Both the position numbers and the translations under genes were made by a program. Positions 62,296 to 64,000 of a stretch of 64,000 bases of DNA are shown one piece after another. Each line of letters opens with the position of its first letter. Position 1 is the stretch's first letter. This stretch comes from Pontibacter beigongshangensis (GTDB lineage Bacteria > Bacteroidota > Bacteroidia > Cytophagales > Hymenobacteraceae): positions 45,448 to 109,447 of the forward strand of contig NZ_VFSD01000025.1 of assembly GCF_014332515.1 (NCBI RefSeq), given 5' to 3'. The notes under the pieces are model-generated. The model did no database searches. It was given only the letters and a program-made list of their open reading frames with translations, and had not been told where the DNA came from.

Positions 62296-62343
62296 GCAGT
62301 AGCAGCAGAATGCTCCGGAGGGCCTGTTTTATTTAAATAATTT
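62296..62343 (-). repeat. Dispersed bipartite repeat, reverse copy
   Basis: GCAGTAGCAGCAGAATGCTC, then CGGAGGGCC, then TGTTTTATTTAAATAATTT. It ends 6 bases from the cysC stop codon. Confidence 0.78.
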
Positions 62344-62349
62344 GTTCTT

Positions 62350-62970
62350 TCATCCTTTACAAACCGCCTGGGGTAACCCCTGGATCCTTAGCAGCGGCTC
62401 CACATGCCTGACAAGCTTCTCTACACAGGCTTCAACCGGCTCCGCCTCTGTTTGCAGTACCATATCAGGTGCAGAAGGCGGCTGGTAGGGGGCGCTGATG
62501 CTGGTGAAGTGGGGGATATGGCCGCTCCGGGCCTTGACGTAGAGGCCTTTGGTGTCGCGCTGCTCGCACACTTCCAGGGCGCAATCCACAAAAACTTCTG
62601 TTACCCTGCCTTCTCCTGCTATTTTCTTCACCAGGTTCCGCTCTTCCTCGTACGGCGATATAAAGGCGCACAGCACCACCAGGCCGGCATCGAGCATCAG
62701 CTTCGCCACTTCGCCCACACGCCGCAGGTTCTCCTTCCGGTCCTGGTCCGAGAAGCCGAGGTCTTTGTTGAGGCCATTCCGGACATTGTCGCCATCCAGC
62801 AAATACACTTTGTAGCCCTGGTGGAACAGGTAGTGCTCCAGCCGCAGCGCCAGTGTGCTTTTGCCAGAGCCGGACAGACCCGTAAACCAGACCAGCTGCG
62901 GCTCCTGCGCCATGCTGCGCTTTCGCTGTGCATGGCTCACCTCCGATTGTTGCGGGTATATGTAGCGCAT
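62350..62970 (-). CDS. cysC: Adenylylsulfate kinase
   Basis: A 206-residue kinase. The P-loop GLSGSGKST is at residues 31-39, YLLDGDNVRNGLNKDLGFSD follows at 56-75 (APS-binding Arg and Asn), and CAFISPYEEERN carries the conserved Ser. It phosphorylates APS to PAPS. It is divergent from a sulfotransferase gene 117 bases away that would use PAPS. No cysD/cysN are in the window, so activation of sulfate must come from elsewhere. Start ATG 62970 leaves about 20 residues before the kinase core. Confidence 0.95.
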   Translation of the reverse strand: MRYIYPQQSEVSHAQRKRSMAQEPQLVWFTGLSGSGKSTLALRLEHYLFHQGYKVYLLDGDNVRNGLNKDLGFSDQDRKENLRRVGEVAKLMLDAGLVVLCAFISPYEEERNLVKKIAGEGRVTEVFVDCALEVCEQRDTKGLYVKARSGHIPHFTSISAPYQPPSAPDMVLQTEAEPVEACVEKLVRHVEPLLRIQGLPQAVCKG

Positions 62971-63086
62971 CTGTTTCTGTTTTTATAGATGATGGATATC
63001 AGAAGTAGGGAATATTGTCTCCTTGTACGCCAAAACCACGCTGGAAGCCGTATAGGAGGCAGGCAAAATTTTTAAAAGGCTTTACT

Positions 63087-63977
63087 ATGAAAATATTACA
63101 GGGCGGTGCCCCCAAGTGCGGCAATTTCTGGCTCTACCAGATCCTGCAGCAGCTCCTCCGAAAAACCGGCCACGACACCACAAGCTTTATGAAGCAGCAA
63201 CCCATCTACGAACTGGCCAAAACCTGGGACCTGAACTACCCAAGCCAGGCCAGCATCGATGTGCTGGACGTGACGGACCTACAGTACAGCTACCGCATCA
63301 GCAGTATTTTCCGGATGCCGGTGGAGGACCTGGATAACTACCTGGCCCAAACCAACCACGTCTGGACGCACTCGCCGGTCTGCAAAAGGAGCGGGGACTT
63401 GTTCAACCACTTCGACAAGAAAGTATACATCCTGCGCGACCCGCGCGACCGGGCCATCTCAGCGGCTCGTTATTACACCTCTGCTTACATGCTCAAGTAT
63501 TACCCGCAGGAAGAGAAAGACCCGAAACAATTTCTGGAAGAGAACTTCGACAAACTGCTGCAGGAGTGGGTGTGGCATGTGTATGACCATCTGCGCCTGC
63601 GCCAGCCGCACAACATCCACATCGCTTTTTATGAAGGATTTTTGATGGATTTTCAGCAGGAGCTGGAGCGGCTGTTGCAGTACCTGGGCTTAGCGTTAAA
63701 CCAGGCAGAACGGGAACAGTTAGAAGTGGCCATGCAATTCGACACGCTCAAAAAAGAAAACCCGAAGCACCTGAAAAAAGGCACCTCCGGCTACTGGATG
63801 GACCAGCTTACGCCGGCGCAGATAGAGAAGGCAGAGGTGATAGCAGGTCCGCTGATCCGGTTTCTGGGCTATCCTTCAGCGCCAGGTCAAGCCATGACCT
63901 ACAGCACCGAGCCACCGCACCAGAACTTTGAGCAGCTAAAGCAGGAGATCATCGCCTCGCAGGAGGCGCTGTATTAG
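63087..63977 (+). CDS. Sulfotransferase
   Basis: A 296-residue protein from ATG 63087; the longer frame from 63015 is less likely. The 5'-phosphosulfate-binding loop is GGAPKCGNFWLYQILQQLL at residues 5-23, and the 3'-phosphate site is YILRDPRDRAISAARYY. A C-terminal KKGTSGYWMDQLTP matches the RKGxxGDWK-like block of this family. It transfers sulfate from PAPS to an unknown acceptor, perhaps a glycan or lipid. It is divergent from cysC. Ends TAG at 63977. Confidence 0.88.
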   Translation: MKILQGGAPKCGNFWLYQILQQLLRKTGHDTTSFMKQQPIYELAKTWDLNYPSQASIDVLDVTDLQYSYRISSIFRMPVEDLDNYLAQTNHVWTHSPVCKRSGDLFNHFDKKVYILRDPRDRAISAARYYTSAYMLKYYPQEEKDPKQFLEENFDKLLQEWVWHVYDHLRLRQPHNIHIAFYEGFLMDFQQELERLLQYLGLALNQAEREQLEVAMQFDTLKKENPKHLKKGTSGYWMDQLTPAQIEKAEVIAGPLIRFLGYPSAPGQAMTYSTEPPHQNFEQLKQEIIASQEALY

Positions 63978-64000
63978 AGCTTCGCTTAATTAAAAATTAG
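63978..64000 (+). repeat. AT-rich dispersed repeat (second family), cut by window end
   Basis: AGCTTCGCTTAATTAAAAAT, then TAG. It starts directly after the sulfotransferase stop. Confidence 0.55.

Noticed and set aside
4034..62343. CRISPR array
   Set aside because: Repeat copies are kilobases apart, in both orientations and with variable length; no spacers or cas genes.
1..64000. tRNA, rRNA or riboswitch genes
   Set aside because: No cloverleaf, rRNA-like or known riboswitch core was recognised in any intergenic region by eye; a covariance-model scan would be decisive.

Overview
The window looks like chromosome from a Cytophagales bacterium (Bacteroidota), most likely Hymenobacteraceae and Pontibacter-like. 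This placement is inferred from family content: a GldK/SUMF1-type secreted protein, an adrenodoxin-type ferredoxin with a thioredoxin-reductase-like FNR, an HMG-CoA lyase paired with a LutA-like protein, and a bifunctional OtsA-OtsB. Shine-Dalgarno sequences are scarce and one TAnnTTTG-type -7 promoter element is visible. No rRNA, tRNA, CRISPR array, integrase or transposase gene was seen.

Layout. 0-3.2 kb: two CgeB-like glycosyltransferases (the first cut by the window edge), a small lipoprotein and a methyltransferase broken by an in-frame TAG. 3.4-8.9 kb: Nudix hydrolase, MarR regulator, SUMF1-like secreted protein, TerB-like Gly-rich protein, class IV aminotransferase and a Mut7-C RNase-like gene also broken by an in-frame TAG. 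9.1-29.2 kb: a storage-sugar block. malQ, treY, a GH57 enzyme and treZ lie on the minus strand; glgE, a treS-maltokinase fusion and glgB lie divergently on the plus strand; otsA-otsB follows. Together they link alpha-glucan, maltose-1-phosphate and trehalose in both directions. 29.3-34.6 kb: xseB/xseA, a CBS/DUF21 membrane protein, HMG-CoA lyase and a LutA-like protein. 34.7-44 kb: outer-membrane barrels in an AT-rich patch, a TIGR02587/TIGR02588-like pair, cyanophycinase, a second Nudix enzyme, an OmpA-like protein and a PRC-barrel/DUF2382 stress protein. 44.3-51.2 kb: ferredoxin and its reductase, DUF72, an unrecognised gene, isoaspartyl peptidase and cyanophycin synthetase. With the cyanophycinase at 39.3 kb, the window carries synthesis and both degradation steps of cyanophycin. 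51.5-64 kb: a Gly/Ser/Tyr-rich disordered protein, STAS protein, orphan NarL-type regulator, PepD, ArsC-like protein, TetA-like MFS, a secreted HExxH protein, MATE transporter, APS kinase and a sulfotransferase.

The most unusual structure is non-coding. A bipartite repeat of about 30-55 bp occurs some 23 times between genes and was seen in no gene body. It joins an AT-rich half (AATTATTCTAAT-like) to a GC-rich palindromic half (CCTCCGGAGG) and often a CTGCTGCTG tail. Copies cluster at gene 3' ends, and four times two copies face each other with their AT ends inward, like the terminal inverted repeats of a small non-autonomous element. A second AT-rich repeat (GCTTCGCTAAATTAAAAATTAG-like, in parts) also recurs. 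Further points are the two nonsense-interrupted genes, a Glu in place of the expected catalytic Asp in the OtsB domain, and a histone-H1-like N-terminal extension on GlgB.
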